From Pomphorhynchus laevis (lineage: Eukaryota; Acanthocephala; Palaeacanthocephala; Echinorhynchida; Pomphorhynchidae): 64,000 nt of DNA. The notes under the pieces are model-generated. The model saw only the letters and a program-made list of their open reading frames with translations. It had not been told where the DNA came from and searched no databases. Below, piece after piece: positions 31,352 through 43,419 of this stretch (position 1 is its first letter; every line of letters starts with the position of its first letter). A program made the position numbers and the translations under genes. The stretch lies in the NCBI GenBank assembly GCA_012934845.2, contig WNNJ02003697.1, positions 62,001 through 126,000 on the forward strand, in the 5' to 3' direction.

Positions 31352-33814
31352 ATGGTGAGTAAACCTGAGCCTTTTTCACTGAATATTCTTCAGTGGAATT
31401 CGGGAGGTGCTTCTGCCCTTAGACTTTTATCTGGTAGAGACGCAGATGTTATAGTCCTCCAGGAGACGCGGTATATCCGTCTCCCCCAGGACATTACTCG
31501 ATTTATCCCAAAGCAAATTTGTTCCCACTATACTCCGTACATAACCCCACCTCACTCCTCTTCATCTCAAGGACTCTTGACCCTAGTTAAATGCTCTTTA
31601 AGGTCCTCCCTACTGCTAAATTACTCTTGTCCTGCCCTGTCTTGTCTAGTAGTTTCACTCGTTAAGAACGGTAAACGCCTCAGTCTAGCCAACGTCTACA
31701 TTCGTCCAGGAGAGATTCACAAGAACCGTGACCTTCTGGATGGTATTATCGATAGCGGCTATGACATTGTACTAGGTGACTTCAACGACAGAACTGGTCG
31801 TTGGATTAATGCTGCTCTCCGCAGAGCCAGGAACGGTTATCTTATTCACAAACCACCGTCCCCTACATTTCATTGCACATCAACGAATTCACTCCTCGAC
31901 CTATTACTGCTCCACGAGAGATGGTTGTTAAAACCCTTCTGCACGGAGCAGTCGCGACAGCATCTGTCCACATCTCATGATCTAATTCGCTGGCGGATAG
32001 AGGAGGATACGCTGCTTCGGAGAAGATTCCACTTTGACCCGATCAGAGTGGCTTTCTTCCAAGCTGCTATCCAACGCTTCCCCCGAATTGGTAATGAGAA
32101 TTTAACCGAATTTAATTCCTACCTCTCTTCGCAAGCTACCGCATTGCTTTCTACAACCTATAAAGGTCGAATTTTCAATCCCACTCCGACGAAACTCAAG
32201 GTTCTAGCAAAACTACTGAACCTCCCTAATCTCTCTTCTTCCGCCAGACAGACTCTCTCGAATGAATACTGGCGCACCAGATATTGGTTCCAGCTGAGTA
32301 GGGATAGGGCGAGCATTGCTCGTCTTAACCCTTCTCAGTCTTCCTTTTGGAAGATTTTCAAGAAGGAGAAGTTTGCTTGTTGGAGGGATAGGGCCTTGGG
32401 TTGGATCGGTAGAATTGGCCTTGATAAAGTTTTAGAAGAGTCACTTGCCTTACACAACTATGGAGCCACTCAATCTCCGCAACCAATCCCGCCTTGGGGA
32501 GACTTCAGGAGTAGAGACTTATCTGTCACAGATATTCTCAACGCCTGGGGGCCTCTTCCAAGCACCTCCAAAACCGTCGCTCCACTCTCTTCTCGTGTCT
32601 GTCAGCTTTTGACAACCGATCAAAGAAGGGAGGTGGCCATCACAATGCTATTAGCCACCCCATCCGATGTAGCCGGCATCAACATTAGCAAGAGAATTTT
32701 TATTCCAAAAAAGTTTCCGGTCTCTTGTCCTAAAGACCTACGGCCCATTTCGATTCAAAATTCCCTCGTATCGATCTACGAAAAAGCGCTTGCGCGTAGA
32801 ATCCGCGATCATCTGATTAGGCGAAATTTAATCCCACCTGGTTTCCATGGGTTTGTCAAAGGTCGCTCGGTCCATTCAGCAGTTAGTGAAGTGCATCGGT
32901 TTTGTCAGGAGAACAGTCATCAGCTAGCTGTGGCAGTTTTCCTTGATTTTTCCGCTGCATTTGACCGCATCTCCATTCCATTTGTTATCTCTTCTCTCAG
33001 GTCCCTCGGGTTGCCTGCGAGAATTGTTAACAGGGTGGAGATACTGCTGTACACCAAGCGATTTTATTATGATGACGACCCTGATGCGCGTCAGTTCTAC
33101 CCTATTACGGGTGTGCCTCAAGGTTCACCACTTTCTCCAATCTTATATCTTGCTGCCTCAATTATTCTATTTAAAATATTTAAACAGCGTGATCAACGTC
33201 TAGTGGTGTACGCTGATGACACCACAGCCCTGTTCTCTAGACACAGGTGCAAAGACGAAGTTTCTGACATCACCCGCTTCTTTTTAAGATTAAAAGACCA
33301 GTTACTCGTATCCAATCTTATTTTAAACTCTGCCAAATCGCAGGTGGTTGTCTTTCATGGCTCCCCTGCAACCAAGAAAAAACTTAAGAGACTAGCACTC
33401 TCTACGCTCTCCTCCATATTTGCATCCGAACCACTCCCTGTCTTCACAAGTCGAGTAAAATACCTGGGGTTCACCGTTTCGGTGAACTGGTCGGCGAAAA
33501 CCGACCTGGATAGACTCAAACGTATCATGAAGAAAGCTAGGTGGGCTCTGAAACGGGCCCAGCATCTGTCGTTGAATGGGAAAACCCAGGTGCGCCTTTG
33601 GGGTACCTGGGCTATCTCGGGATTAGTCTTCTTCTCAAGAGGACGTCCCCCAGAGCAAAGGCTAAGGTTTCTTAAGCTCCTCGTCTCTCGTTTACCCAAC
33701 ATCGTCCGCACCGATTGGATTCTTCGGGAGGTGAAAGACCCCGGGTGGTTCAATCGGAAAGCGGCGTGCTGGATTGGTTGGTGGGCTCAGATCCCCATTG
33801 ATTTGAGGCCTTAA
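31352..33814 (+). CDS. LINE ORF2: endonuclease-reverse transcriptase, intact
   Basis: An unbroken 820-residue frame for the enzyme that nicks target DNA and copies the element RNA at the nick. Endonuclease (residues 1-230): NILQWNSGG, VIVLQETR, YIRPGE, VLGDFNDRTG and SHDLIRW hold the metal- and phosphate-binding residues. RT (about 440-700): RPISIQN, FLDFSAAFDRI (motif A), GVPQGSPLSPILY (motif B) and VVYADDTTALF (catalytic YADD). The C-terminus ends in a Trp/Cys-rich segment (CWIGWWAQIPIDLRP). There is no RNase H. The start ATG at 31352 matches that of copies 2 and 6. All catalytic residues are retained, so ORF2 looks potentially functional; ORF1 of this copy does not. Confidence 0.92.
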   Translation: MVSKPEPFSLNILQWNSGGASALRLLSGRDADVIVLQETRYIRLPQDITRFIPKQICSHYTPYITPPHSSSSQGLLTLVKCSLRSSLLLNYSCPALSCLVVSLVKNGKRLSLANVYIRPGEIHKNRDLLDGIIDSGYDIVLGDFNDRTGRWINAALRRARNGYLIHKPPSPTFHCTSTNSLLDLLLLHERWLLKPFCTEQSRQHLSTSHDLIRWRIEEDTLLRRRFHFDPIRVAFFQAAIQRFPRIGNENLTEFNSYLSSQATALLSTTYKGRIFNPTPTKLKVLAKLLNLPNLSSSARQTLSNEYWRTRYWFQLSRDRASIARLNPSQSSFWKIFKKEKFACWRDRALGWIGRIGLDKVLEESLALHNYGATQSPQPIPPWGDFRSRDLSVTDILNAWGPLPSTSKTVAPLSSRVCQLLTTDQRREVAITMLLATPSDVAGINISKRIFIPKKFPVSCPKDLRPISIQNSLVSIYEKALARRIRDHLIRRNLIPPGFHGFVKGRSVHSAVSEVHRFCQENSHQLAVAVFLDFSAAFDRISIPFVISSLRSLGLPARIVNRVEILLYTKRFYYDDDPDARQFYPITGVPQGSPLSPILYLAASIILFKIFKQRDQRLVVYADDTTALFSRHRCKDEVSDITRFFLRLKDQLLVSNLILNSAKSQVVVFHGSPATKKKLKRLALSTLSSIFASEPLPVFTSRVKYLGFTVSVNWSAKTDLDRLKRIMKKARWALKRAQHLSLNGKTQVRLWGTWAISGLVFFSRGRPPEQRLRFLKLLVSRLPNIVRTDWILREVKDPGWFNRKAACWIGWWAQIPIDLRP

Positions 33815-33944
33815 TAGGAAGAAGACAAAGAAATTGTTGACCTATTTTTTCTGTTGACTGACTGTTTATTTTTTTTTCTAACGGACTTCTTGTTAAACGA
33901 CACTTCCATTTATGTATTTTTATTAATAAAGTCTTATTATCAAA

Positions 33945-34290
33945 TTAAATATGTTAATGTCATGGATATTTTAAACGAATATTTGATATCAGTAAGTTCA
34001 AATAAGCTAGATCAAATTACATATATAAAATGGTAGCACACTAATTTACTTTTTTAATGCCTTCAATGACAGGTAGTTGCCTTCCCATCATATTGCTGCT
34101 TTTCATGTACACTTCCTTTCTCTTCGGTCAAATATCTATATACTTGATCTATATAGAGAAGTGGCCGTGGCTAATTAAAGATTGTAACTGATGGTAGAAT
34201 GATCATTCTTATTGTTTACGAGGCGAGGTTATTTTATCTGTCAATGATAGCTTATGTTCTGAAATAAAAAAACAGCCAAAAAAATTGTTT
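33945..34290. other. Stretch without recognised features
   Basis: Nothing supported. Confidence 0.45.
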
Positions 34291-34304
34291 CCTCGTCATT
34301 TTAC

Positions 34305-34492
34305 AAATGTGGGAAATCCAAATATGGGAAATCCAAATGTGGGAAATCCAAATGTGGGAAATCCAAATGTGGGAAATCCAAATGTGGGAAATCTAAATGT
34401 GGGAAATCCAAATATAAAATCCAAATGTGAGAAATCCAAATGTGGGAAATCTAAATGTAAGAAATCCAAATATGGGAAATCCAATTTGGTAA
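34305..34492. repeat. 15-bp minisatellite
   Basis: About twelve copies of GTGGGAAATCCAAAT and variants, the right half more degenerate. The open frames across it on both strands follow from the 15-bp period and are not regarded as genes. Confidence 0.95.
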
Positions 34493-34499
34493 AGTAGTA

Positions 34500-37400
34500 A
34501 ATGGGCTTTATCATTGTATTGGATTAGTGCAATGATATGTAGGAGTGCATTTCGCGTCTTTATTTGAGAGGAATCACCGCATAATGTAAGGAACGATAAA
34601 ACAAAAGTGTGTGAGCACTTGGTGAAATTGCTTGTTCAAGCAGCTTTGCTTATTGATACTAGTTCGTCAATTTTTGTGGACAAGCCAATATTCACGTTGT
34701 AATCACACAACAAGTCAGTTTCATGATTGCATCAACTACTATATATTTTGCCTTATAGTTTGTTAGCGTTATTGCTCGGTTGCTGAAATCAGTAGGTGAT
34801 TTAAAATTTATTCATTTTAAAATCATTCCTTAATTTAGAAATTATAAGGGTTTTAAGAGTATACTAGTGACTCCAACGTTTTTATATTTCCGATTTGGTA
34901 AATAACAAATATGGCTACATTTTCAGCATTTAAAATTACATGATTTACTTATAAGAATACCTATTTAGTTCCTTTATATTAAAGTATTGCGCAACAAATG
35001 AATATTGTGGATATTTCAGGTGTAAATCTAATATCAGTTAGTCATTTGATCTAATTAACTTGGACATAGTGAGACTATTTTAATTTACTTTTATGAATAA
35101 TGTTTTCCTATCATGCTATCATTAAGATGACTAGAATTTTATACTTTTGTATTAAATGTACGGATGAATAACCACAGAGATTAATGCTTCATTCCCAATT
35201 ACTAGGGCAGTCTTTACATTGACGATATAAATAATATCATTACTGCTGTATGCCGCATCACATGCGGTAAAATTGCATTAGTAATTTTATAATTGAAACT
35301 AATAAGAAATTGAAATGTTATTAATATGTAAAACTTTGAATCCTTTTATATTATTTATTATTTTGTAAGAGTTTTCAATTAATTTTTCCATACAGTAGGA
35401 ATTTCATATTTAAAAAGAAAAAATAGTAATAATAGAATGTAATTACATTTTCATAAACTGATATTTTTCCTTATAGTGGTATTCTATAAATAACAGCACA
35501 CTCTTGAATAAATATTTTTAATGTACGTTATCGAATTAATGATCAAAAACTACGTGTCAATTGAAAATAATACTTAAAATTCATACACGTTCTTGTAATT
35601 TACTTTTTACAAACTGCAAAAATATGAATATGCTAATATTGATCGACAATCGAATTATAAGTGTCTTATATATATTTGTTTACTTTACTTAATGCCAATT
35701 AGTATAAAATAACTGACCTGGAAAATAACTGATTTTTGTCATAAAATTAACTGATTTTGATCAAGTTTTAATTAAAAATTTTTGAGCAATATCAATAAAA
35801 CACTATTTTATTATTATGAAAATAAGCGACGGGGCATAATGACAGGGTCAACATTATTTATGTTTAAACAAATATATTCGTCATTTAATCAAGGCGCAAT
35901 AGCGTATATCTATAAATTATTACTTCGTTAACTAAACCGTTTTACAAGATGAATATTTTTAAAATTGTAAAATATTGTGAAATATTGTCTATTGTAATGG
36001 ACACAACGTCTTTAATTTATCTTTACTTTGGTTTTATAAGTCTCAAAGGAAATGCTGCAATAGAAAACATTACAAAATGAACAAGCATGTTTTAATTAGC
36101 TTTGGTTCCGTTTGAATAACTATTTCGAAAAGACGATTCAAATTATCGTTTTTAAATAATTATAATAGAAACAAATCTTACAGATATGTCGCAAGGCAAA
36201 TCTGTCTTGCAATTGCTGTTATTTGTGACCTTGTTCGAAGTGTCTGCTGGGAAACTTATTTTGTTGTCCCTATTTTCTTCTCCTTCGACATCCATTCAAT
36301 TAATCTGAAACTAAATTCCAGCATAGAGGTGGGTGTCAATTAAATCACATGGATGTTGTATAACAGAAAAACGTATATATATATGTATGGCTCACTCTTT
36401 TAAAACTATTGTGCTACATGTAATTGTAATTTCATGTAATGATATCATATTCGATTATTGCTGTTATAAAAGCAGTATGTGTTTAACTGCAAGCTGAATT
36501 AGCTGGCATCCACTTTATTGAAGTTAAACAATCACAGGCAAGTACAATAATAAAAATTTATAAATTCAGCTCAAATTATATCTCCTTGTAGCTGAATACA
36601 TAGATGTTATTACGAATTAATTGTAAACAGATTTAAATATGCATGATATTTCAACTCTTGTTCAGCACTTAGAGTGAAGTACCAGGATTTGTAATACAAT
36701 GAACGACGAATGTTGCTTGTTATAGAGAAGGCACTTATTGCTAATAATATTTTTAGATGTTATTTAGATATGTGAATTATTTAACTGAGAAAAGGTTTTC
36801 CACAACTGTATGCCCTGGAGAGTTCTTATATAGTTCATTTTTCTACTTTAATTGAAAGAAAAGTGGACAAAGCAAGAATGTGATGATAATTTCGACGTGT
36901 TCTAATTTTATTTTTACTTTTAACCATTCAAATGCAAATGCACTCGGCAAATGTTTTCTATTAAAAGATGACAATAAGGAAGCCTGACATTAAATATATT
37001 AAGACATTTGATAATTATGTTGCACATTTTGCAGCAGCAGCTGCTGCTCAACAAAATGTGAAGTAAAAGTGACGTTAACCATCGAATAGCACGTACATCC
37101 AGAGCATTACATCACAAAGACAAAAAAATGAACATCATGTAACTGAGCAATTATATATATACATATCACTTTTCTATCCTAAATGGGGTGGTAATATGGT
37201 TCAGAGTTAAATAGTAGGTGCAGAGTTAAATAGTAGAGGGGGACTGCGCGTTTAGTCTCTACTATCGCAGATATTCCAAACAGCTGGGGAAATGTAATCT
37301 CTATATGTTGCAGCTACAAAAAGCACACGAACAAATAAGCAAGTAAAAGCACACGACACTGTGAAAACACGTAGTTCCATTACAGTTATCGAAAATGCAA

Positions 37401-38230
37401 GCACCGATTAAGTGTGAACAATTTGGCCAAATCAGCATTCATCACAGAATTGATAAAATAGTCAATCAGATTCGTTATTAAAATCCAATTGCACGTTGTG
37501 TTAAAGGTTATCTTGAAGATCTAATGGAGAATCAATTCAAAAACGACTATTAAAATGTAAGCATTGAACAAAGAAAGCAATAAATTTGTCATTTATAAGA
37601 TGACATTGTCAATTATTAATTTCTCAAATTAATAGGTTAATTCATATATTTGGTAGCATTTCGATCAACAAATTGTAATGTCACATTTGTAATTAATTTA
37701 GGCTCAAAACCAAAAGAAATTGTCAGCAATGGAATAATGCTTTTATGCAATAAGCTTTCTTACTTTTCACCACAGGGCAATTAACAAAACATACATTGTT
37801 AAAACATCCATTTGTATTAATAAATTTAATGAAACAAAGAAAATTCAAAGTTTTAATTTGGTACACAATTAATAGTTTGCCAGCTCGCTGTTGGCAGCAA
37901 AATTCTGTTTTGATTTATTGGAAGTAACATTTTTGCCTTGTAATAAAAGTATTCTGTCTTATTTAAATTCAATGTTATATTAAATTTAATTGTTATTTTT
38001 AAATTATATAACTAGTTCAGTTTCCAATTACCGTAAAACAGATAAATCAAAATCAAAAAACCAGACGACAGCAGAATTCATAAAATTGGCAGTCACAAAC
38101 AAAGTCACACCCAAAGTTTAAAATGGAAGTATATCGTTAAATATATTAAGATATTTGATAATTATATTGCACATTCTGCAACAACGATTGTTTAAAAAAA
38201 CATTTAATGATTTAAATGATCTGCATGGCC
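34500..38230. other. Long stretch without genes
   Basis: About 3.7 kb of AT-rich DNA with no supported coding frame. A 50-bp direct repeat, GTTAAATATATTAAGA-type, lies at about 36988-37038 and 38134-38184; the second copy directly precedes PLE sequence. CAG/CTG palindrome at 37033-37053. Confidence 0.5.
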
Positions 38231-38234
38231 AATT

Positions 38235-39540
38235 ATGAATTAAGACATCTATAGCAAAACCATTATGTGTCCGCTACTTAGATGATATCTTTATGATAAG
38301 CCCCAATGATGCAGATATCCTGAATACTTTTATCCGAAACTTGAACACCTACGGACCGCTTAATTTCACATATATGTACTGAAAAAATTTACATTTACTT
38401 GATTGTAGAATAACTTCGGAGGATAGCATTATATGATCTATCAACAACATTATAGAAAAACACCAACGTAAGGTTTATTACAATTACGCTAATAATGCTC
38501 AAAGTGGTACTGTTAGACGATCGATTATATTCAATGAAATGCTGAGCTTGTGACGGTTATGTAGTAGTGAACATAATTTTGTTCAAAATTTGATTCTACT
38601 CAAGAAACATCTAATTACGAGGGGTTATCACAATTTGATAATACACAAAAAGTGAAGATTTGAAAACATCCGCGCATATTTTAATTTATAAAGAAAGACT
38701 AAAATGACGAAGAATATCCTGCATTCATACTTTTTCATAACGGTTTTAGAAACTTAAGTGAAATATAAAACACACATGAACGTTCAAAATTACATAAAAT
38801 TGTAGACAGAGAGCTTAAACTGTATTTTGAATTCAACAAAATCAGTAACATGCTAATTAAATCCAGAATCTATTAGGAACGATCAGTATCTGACTCCAGA
38901 CAATGCTCAAACTGTAAACGACGAAGATGTGCAAAGTATAGTTCTATCAACGAAACATCGTCATTTAAATGCAAATCAATAAACATCTATTATCCTATCA
39001 AGGATAAGAATACTTAAGCTACGGCTAATATCGCTATATTGGTACGTGTAAACAGTTCGACGCATAGTCCATTGGCGAATCGTCTAGAAACCTGAACTTA
39101 CGAAACAATGATCGTAGAACAAACATTAAAGCATTGATGACTAAAATTACGAATACCAAAAATAATTTAATTAATACCCAAGAGATAGAACAAGAACTGT
39201 GTTTACACACGGATGGTATAGTAAAATATGTTGTCGAAAATAATAGAGGTGATGATCACTTGAATACACAGCTATAAGTAGTGGTCACAATGACAAGAAC
39301 AAGCGCCAAAAATTCGAAAGTATATGGATCTATCAACTTATGATTGACCGTGATATTGGTGCTAATACTAAAAAATATTGGAAAATATCAAAGATAAACA
39401 TGGATAAAATTTTAATGGATTCTTCCAGAGTAATGACACTAACAAAAAAGTTGAATAAAAGACTAACTAAAAGGTTGAATTTGTGTGTATATGCGTGTTT
39501 GTTGATAAAGTATAAACAACCTGAAACGTTCAAATAAATC
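38235..39540 (+). mobile_element. Canonical PLE remnant (RT to endonuclease)
   Basis: Conceptual plus-strand frames give the RT catalytic region VRYLDDIFMI (about 38268), then YNYANNAQSGTVRRSIIFNEML and LKKHLITRGY. Next come a cysteine cluster CSNCKRRRCAKYSS (about 38910), the linker before the nuclease, and FESIWIYQL near 39315, matching the end of GIY-YIG domains. Order is RT then nuclease, the usual PLE layout. Many stops and frameshifts: an old copy. Confidence 0.7.
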
Positions 39541-39949
39541 ATTAATTTTTTGGGATTTCAAAATCTAGTTTTTAAGGTGTTATATTTATTCAATATAAAA
39601 TTTGAAGCCAGAAAAATAATAAGATTTTTCAAGAGTTTTCAATATTGTTTTGTAAATTGTATATACAATTGTGAGCTACAATTGACAAAGCAATAACGAA
39701 AACCTCTTAAAAAATTTCTCTTATTTCTTGATTGAAATTTTATATTGAATATAAATAAAGTCTGTGGATGACTAGAGGACAGAATACAAAAACTATATAT
39801 AGTGGTGGTGGTGTTAATTTCAAATCTGAATATATATAGGTTTTTCCTGTTTATATTCAAACTATACATAAAAACTATATATACTAAATATATAGTATAG
39901 TATATATTATATAGTATATTATATATTATATTAATGTATATAGGGTTTT

Positions 39950-40980
39950 GCTGTGTTGGAGAACACGTGTTAGTTGTTTATGCCTGGATCTCTATCCAAC
40001 ATTAACTGCCCTGTCACATGCATTTCTGCTCGTTTTCTATGCGATTCTCTCTTTTCTTTATCTAATACTACGTAATTGAATCACTCTTCGTTACCATGGG
40101 ATAGAGTATGATCTACTACTTGGTCAGTTACCCGTTTATGTTTTATCGAAACGACGATTGTTTAAACGCAGATTTAGCTACCTTTCAGTCTCTCCTACAT
40201 ATTGTGCACTGTAATTACTGCAACTGACTAGGTAAATCGCATCTTCAGATGCACATGTTGTTCCCTTTAATTCTATATTTACAGTTAGTTATATTACTTG
40301 TGTATTCATACGAATTGTACATATTTTTACAGCATTTGCATCGACGCTTTTTACACGGCCCACTCATACTAGTCGCTCTAGAAAGGTTATCGATGTCTAG
40401 TTGTGATCGATTTTCGATTTGATTGTGTTTCTTTCTAGTGCGAAAGTAGATCTCAGGCTGATTACTGCGTGAATTATAGAATTCACTTGCTCTTCTAATA
40501 TAGTTATTTACTTTCTTCGGTACTAAGCCTAGAGATGGGACAAATTCCAACCGAACATAATTCTGTTTGCGGTTTAATTAATCAGAATCGGTTTTTGTCA
40601 CAAACTGTCGAGCTTTCTGAATATGCTGATATATCCTTCTGTAGGCATATACTCTTTTCTTTAGATCATCGCTCAGTTGATTTAAATTTCTTTCTCTGGA
40701 TGATGACAGCGAACAGTTTTTATGATTCAAAGTGCTTCATTAAATATCATATCGTTTTTATCCTTTTGGGATGTGCACTTAGCGCGTGCAGGTACGCTGG
40801 CTTCCATGTTGGCTTTCTGTACATGTCTGTCTGAATATTCTATGAGCTGTCGAAACTTATCTCTAAATCTAAAAAATATATTTTGTTTCCATAGCTTTGG
40901 GTAAATTTTAATGTTCCGACTTTGTTGAAACTAAAACCTCGATGTCTGTTTTTTCTGAGACGATCATAATGATATCAGCG
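39950..40980 (-). mobile_element. Canonical PLE remnant (linker and endonuclease)
   Basis: The minus-strand frame 40550-40245 gives FVPSLGLVPKKVNNYIRR ... CKKRRCKCCKNM ... NITNCKYRIKG, the RT-to-nuclease linker. It is followed at about 40240-40150 by AIYLVSCSNY.AQYVGETER, the GIY-YIG core. Degenerate frames. Opposite orientation to the neighbouring remnant at 38235-39540, and about 0.4 kb from it, so the two could derive from one inverted insertion. Confidence 0.7.
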
Positions 40981-41037
40981 GTGTAGATATACATTTCTGT
41001 ATATTAATTTTCAGCTCACAGATGCAATCAAGTACAA

Positions 41038-41375
41038 TTAAAAACATTCATTGCGAGTGGCATCACGAAAAACCAGTGATCCGGCTAGCGGATCTCGTGG
41101 CTTTGCTCGCAGGTTATTTAAAGCAGCCTCGACCCGAGTGATGAGCTCTGCAGTGTCTTCCTTGGTAAAATTATTTTCCTGCCCTAGTGTCATCGTAACA
41201 TCAGGGGTCGTTTGTTGGATCTTGCTGGATTGTAGATCGTGTACATTGCGCTCTAAGCGAGCAATGGCGTGCATCATTTGTTCAAGCATGTTCTGTTGTT
41301 CAGGTAGCATTGTATCAGATGATGGTGACGCTCTGAAGACTGAGATGTTTGAGGTTGATCGTTCCGTTTTGAGAC
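41038..41375 (-). pseudogene. Partial copy of coiled-coil ORF
   Basis: Minus-strand sequence coding for NMLEQMMHAIARLERNVHDLQ and the following 55 residues is nearly identical (217 bp, few differences) to 42544-42760. It then diverges at the KPRD codons and ends soon after. A short N-terminal extension (about 41310-41375) is not present in the longer copy. Confidence 0.65.
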
Positions 41376-41439
41376 GAGTCTAAAATTTTCTGCTGTCTTC
41401 CTTCCTGCTTTCAATGGCGATGCTTGCACAAGTTTGGAG

Positions 41440-42200
41440 GAGCAAATTTCAAGGTATTTATACCCTGAGAAATTGGCACGTGATTACGTGTGGGAAGTAA
41501 GCTGTGCTCCTGTGCAAGATGGTAGAAGACAGATAATGGAGTTATGATAATTTTTTACTGCATATTAAGTATATTATACTTCAAAAGTTGTTTCGACAGC
41601 ATAATTAATCAGTAAAGTTCTTTGAAAAAAGAGGCTATCTGTTTTATATCTAGGTAATTACAAACTTATAATCACTAGATGGTTAAGCGGAATTTAAACC
41701 AGATTCAAGGAAGTATGTACTACTTGCCAAGAAAGAAGAGATAAATATTCAGTAATGAACAGTATACCTCCGATTATTGTCAGATGTAGCAAGTAATCTA
41801 ATGTGACAAGTATTGTATTAATATTGTATCACTAGAATGACTAAATACTCAATAATAGAGAACATATTTCAGTTATGTCAATAGAGTATAGTCATTCTGC
41901 TATCTATAGTAAAGAGAGGATAAATGCAACCACCAAAACAAGCCTATAGGGGGTAAACAACTGGTCAAATATAACCCCTACCAGTTTGTTCGATGATTAG
42001 CATTTGGAATAAAAGACTTTATCTGAGAGCGTACGCCTATTCAAAGTGTAGGTTGATCTCATGACCCCAGTCTACTTGAGCGCCGTTTTCTCAGATATTT
42101 TCTTTACTCTTTCCTCTTAAACTAGTAGACCAAAAAACTTAAAAACAAACCTGCTTACTAAAGGTAGAAAAAAAGAAATAGTTTTCTTTTTATTTACAAC
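41440..42200. other. Stretch without recognised features
   Basis: No supported gene or repeat. Confidence 0.45.
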
Positions 42201-42218
42201 ACAAAAACGATATCTCTT

Positions 42219-42788
42219 CTATTTCCTCTTTTTCTTAGAGAGTTGTGGCTTACCGCTTTGTGTTCTTATCGCCATATTATCGTTCCGCGAGGAGTATATA
42301 TGTTGCGTGTAAGGTTGAAGCTGTTGTAGCCGATTGAGATCCAGGTCAATCCGTCTGGCAAAATCGGCAACCACCCCAGTTACACTAGGTAACTGAGGTG
42401 CCACCGCCTGCCATCCATGGGTAACTGTCATAAAGATAGTTACCACTCGACGGAAGAAGAGCTGATACCATTCCCTTGCCACGTTATATTCAAGCTCTTC
42501 CTCCGTCATCGCTTTCAACATCCCAAGATAGGCGGCCAGTTCATGAGTATCTCGTGGCTTTGCTCGCGGGTTATTTAAAGCAGCCTCGACCCGAGTGATG
42601 AGCTCTGCAGTGTCTTCCTTGGTAAAATTATTTTCCTGCACTGGTGCCATCGTAACATCAGGGGTCGTTTGTTGGATCTTGCTGGATTGTAGATCGTGTA
42701 CATTGCGCTCTAAGGGAGCAATGGCGTGCATCATTTGTTCAAGCATGTTATGTTGTTCATTTTTAGTATAACATATCCGAAAAAACAT
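42219..42788 (-). CDS. Coiled-coil protein, probably mobile-element encoded
   Basis: A 189-residue frame of unknown function. Residues 12-45 look like a coiled coil (MLEQMMHAIAPLERNVHDLQ), 60-85 contain AELITRVEAALNN, and the C-terminus is basic (GKPQLSKKKRK). The middle third has WYQLFFRRVVTIF and VADFARRIDLDLNRL, helical and amphipathic. A 217-bp partial copy lies 1.2 kb away. A 60-bp sequence at the start of the frame (42772-42832) recurs at 47298-47355, beside a retroelement RT remnant. This looks like a structural ORF1/Gag-like protein of that element; a host gene is not excluded. Confidence 0.45.
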   Translation of the reverse strand: MFFRICYTKNEQHNMLEQMMHAIAPLERNVHDLQSSKIQQTTPDVTMAPVQENNFTKEDTAELITRVEAALNNPRAKPRDTHELAAYLGMLKAMTEEELEYNVAREWYQLFFRRVVTIFMTVTHGWQAVAPQLPSVTGVVADFARRIDLDLNRLQQLQPYTQHIYSSRNDNMAIRTQSGKPQLSKKKRK

Positions 42789-42966
42789 TATATCAGACGA
42801 GTGTTATCTATTTGAAATATATACATATCATATCTATAGTATTGATGAGTTATATATTATTATAGTAGTGTTAATTTATTATATATAATGATGGTGCATG
42901 AATGTGCTGAGTAAACAACGTTCCAGGATTTCTTACGGAATACGGCATATTTAGAAAATGATGTTG

Positions 42967-43372
42967 ATAGACTGACTTTGATTCAGGTTTTTCAGTCACC
43001 ATATTACTTCTAGACGACCACTTTAGCACCGAAATGATAAAGTATTCGGCAACACCCATCAGTAGAATGGAGAACCCACTCGATGGACCCTTAATGGATA
43101 CTGCATGTATAATAGTGATGCATGAACTTCTGCCTAGTGTTTCAGGATGGTCTGCACAGCAATTCGATCTGGCAAAGAGCGTGAGTCTCAGTCATTTAAG
43201 CCAAGTGTCGGAAACGCCTTCTTTCAAAATGCTACACAGGCAACCGAAACGACCAGTGGGTACTTCATTCTACTGAAAGTGTTGCCGAATACTCTATCAT
43301 TTCGATGCTAAAATACTTGTCTAAAAGTGACGTAGTGCCTGAAAGTCGTGAATCGAAGTTCAGTCTACCAAG
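42967..43372. mobile_element. MITE-like element with long terminal inverted repeats
   Basis: 42967-43075 pairs with 43254-43372 in reverse complement (TAGACTGA..., CGAAATGATARAGTATTCGG, CAACAC, CAGTAGAATG). The interior of about 180 bp is unrelated to anything else here and non-coding. Confidence 0.75.
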
Positions 43373-43419
43373 CAACACTATTTTCTATATATAATTGTAC
43401 AATCAGTTAAATTAATAAA

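Larger units (their letters stand above)
30142..33940 (+). mobile_element. Jockey-type LINE copy 4, nearly full length
   Basis: ORF1 (30142-31131 and on) followed by an intact ORF2 (31352-33814) and a short 3' UTR ending in TTATTAATAAAGTC. There are no LTRs. The order is ORF1 with three zinc knuckles, then apurinic-type endonuclease, then RT without an RNase H domain, as in the Jockey superfamily. The 5' boundary is unclear (somewhere in 29820-30140). It is the reference for the other six copies. Confidence 0.9.

Noticed and set aside
34305-34492. Possible CRISPR-like array
   Set aside because: Units are contiguous with no spacers; eukaryotic minisatellite.
34285-34514. Open frames [11 protein letters not shown] (+) and DFPHLDFP (-)
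   Set aside because: Both strands are open because the 15-bp minisatellite has no stop; no conserved flanks.
37033-37053. CAG/CTG repeat as a coding or expansion locus
   Set aside because: Only three units each way, in non-coding DNA.
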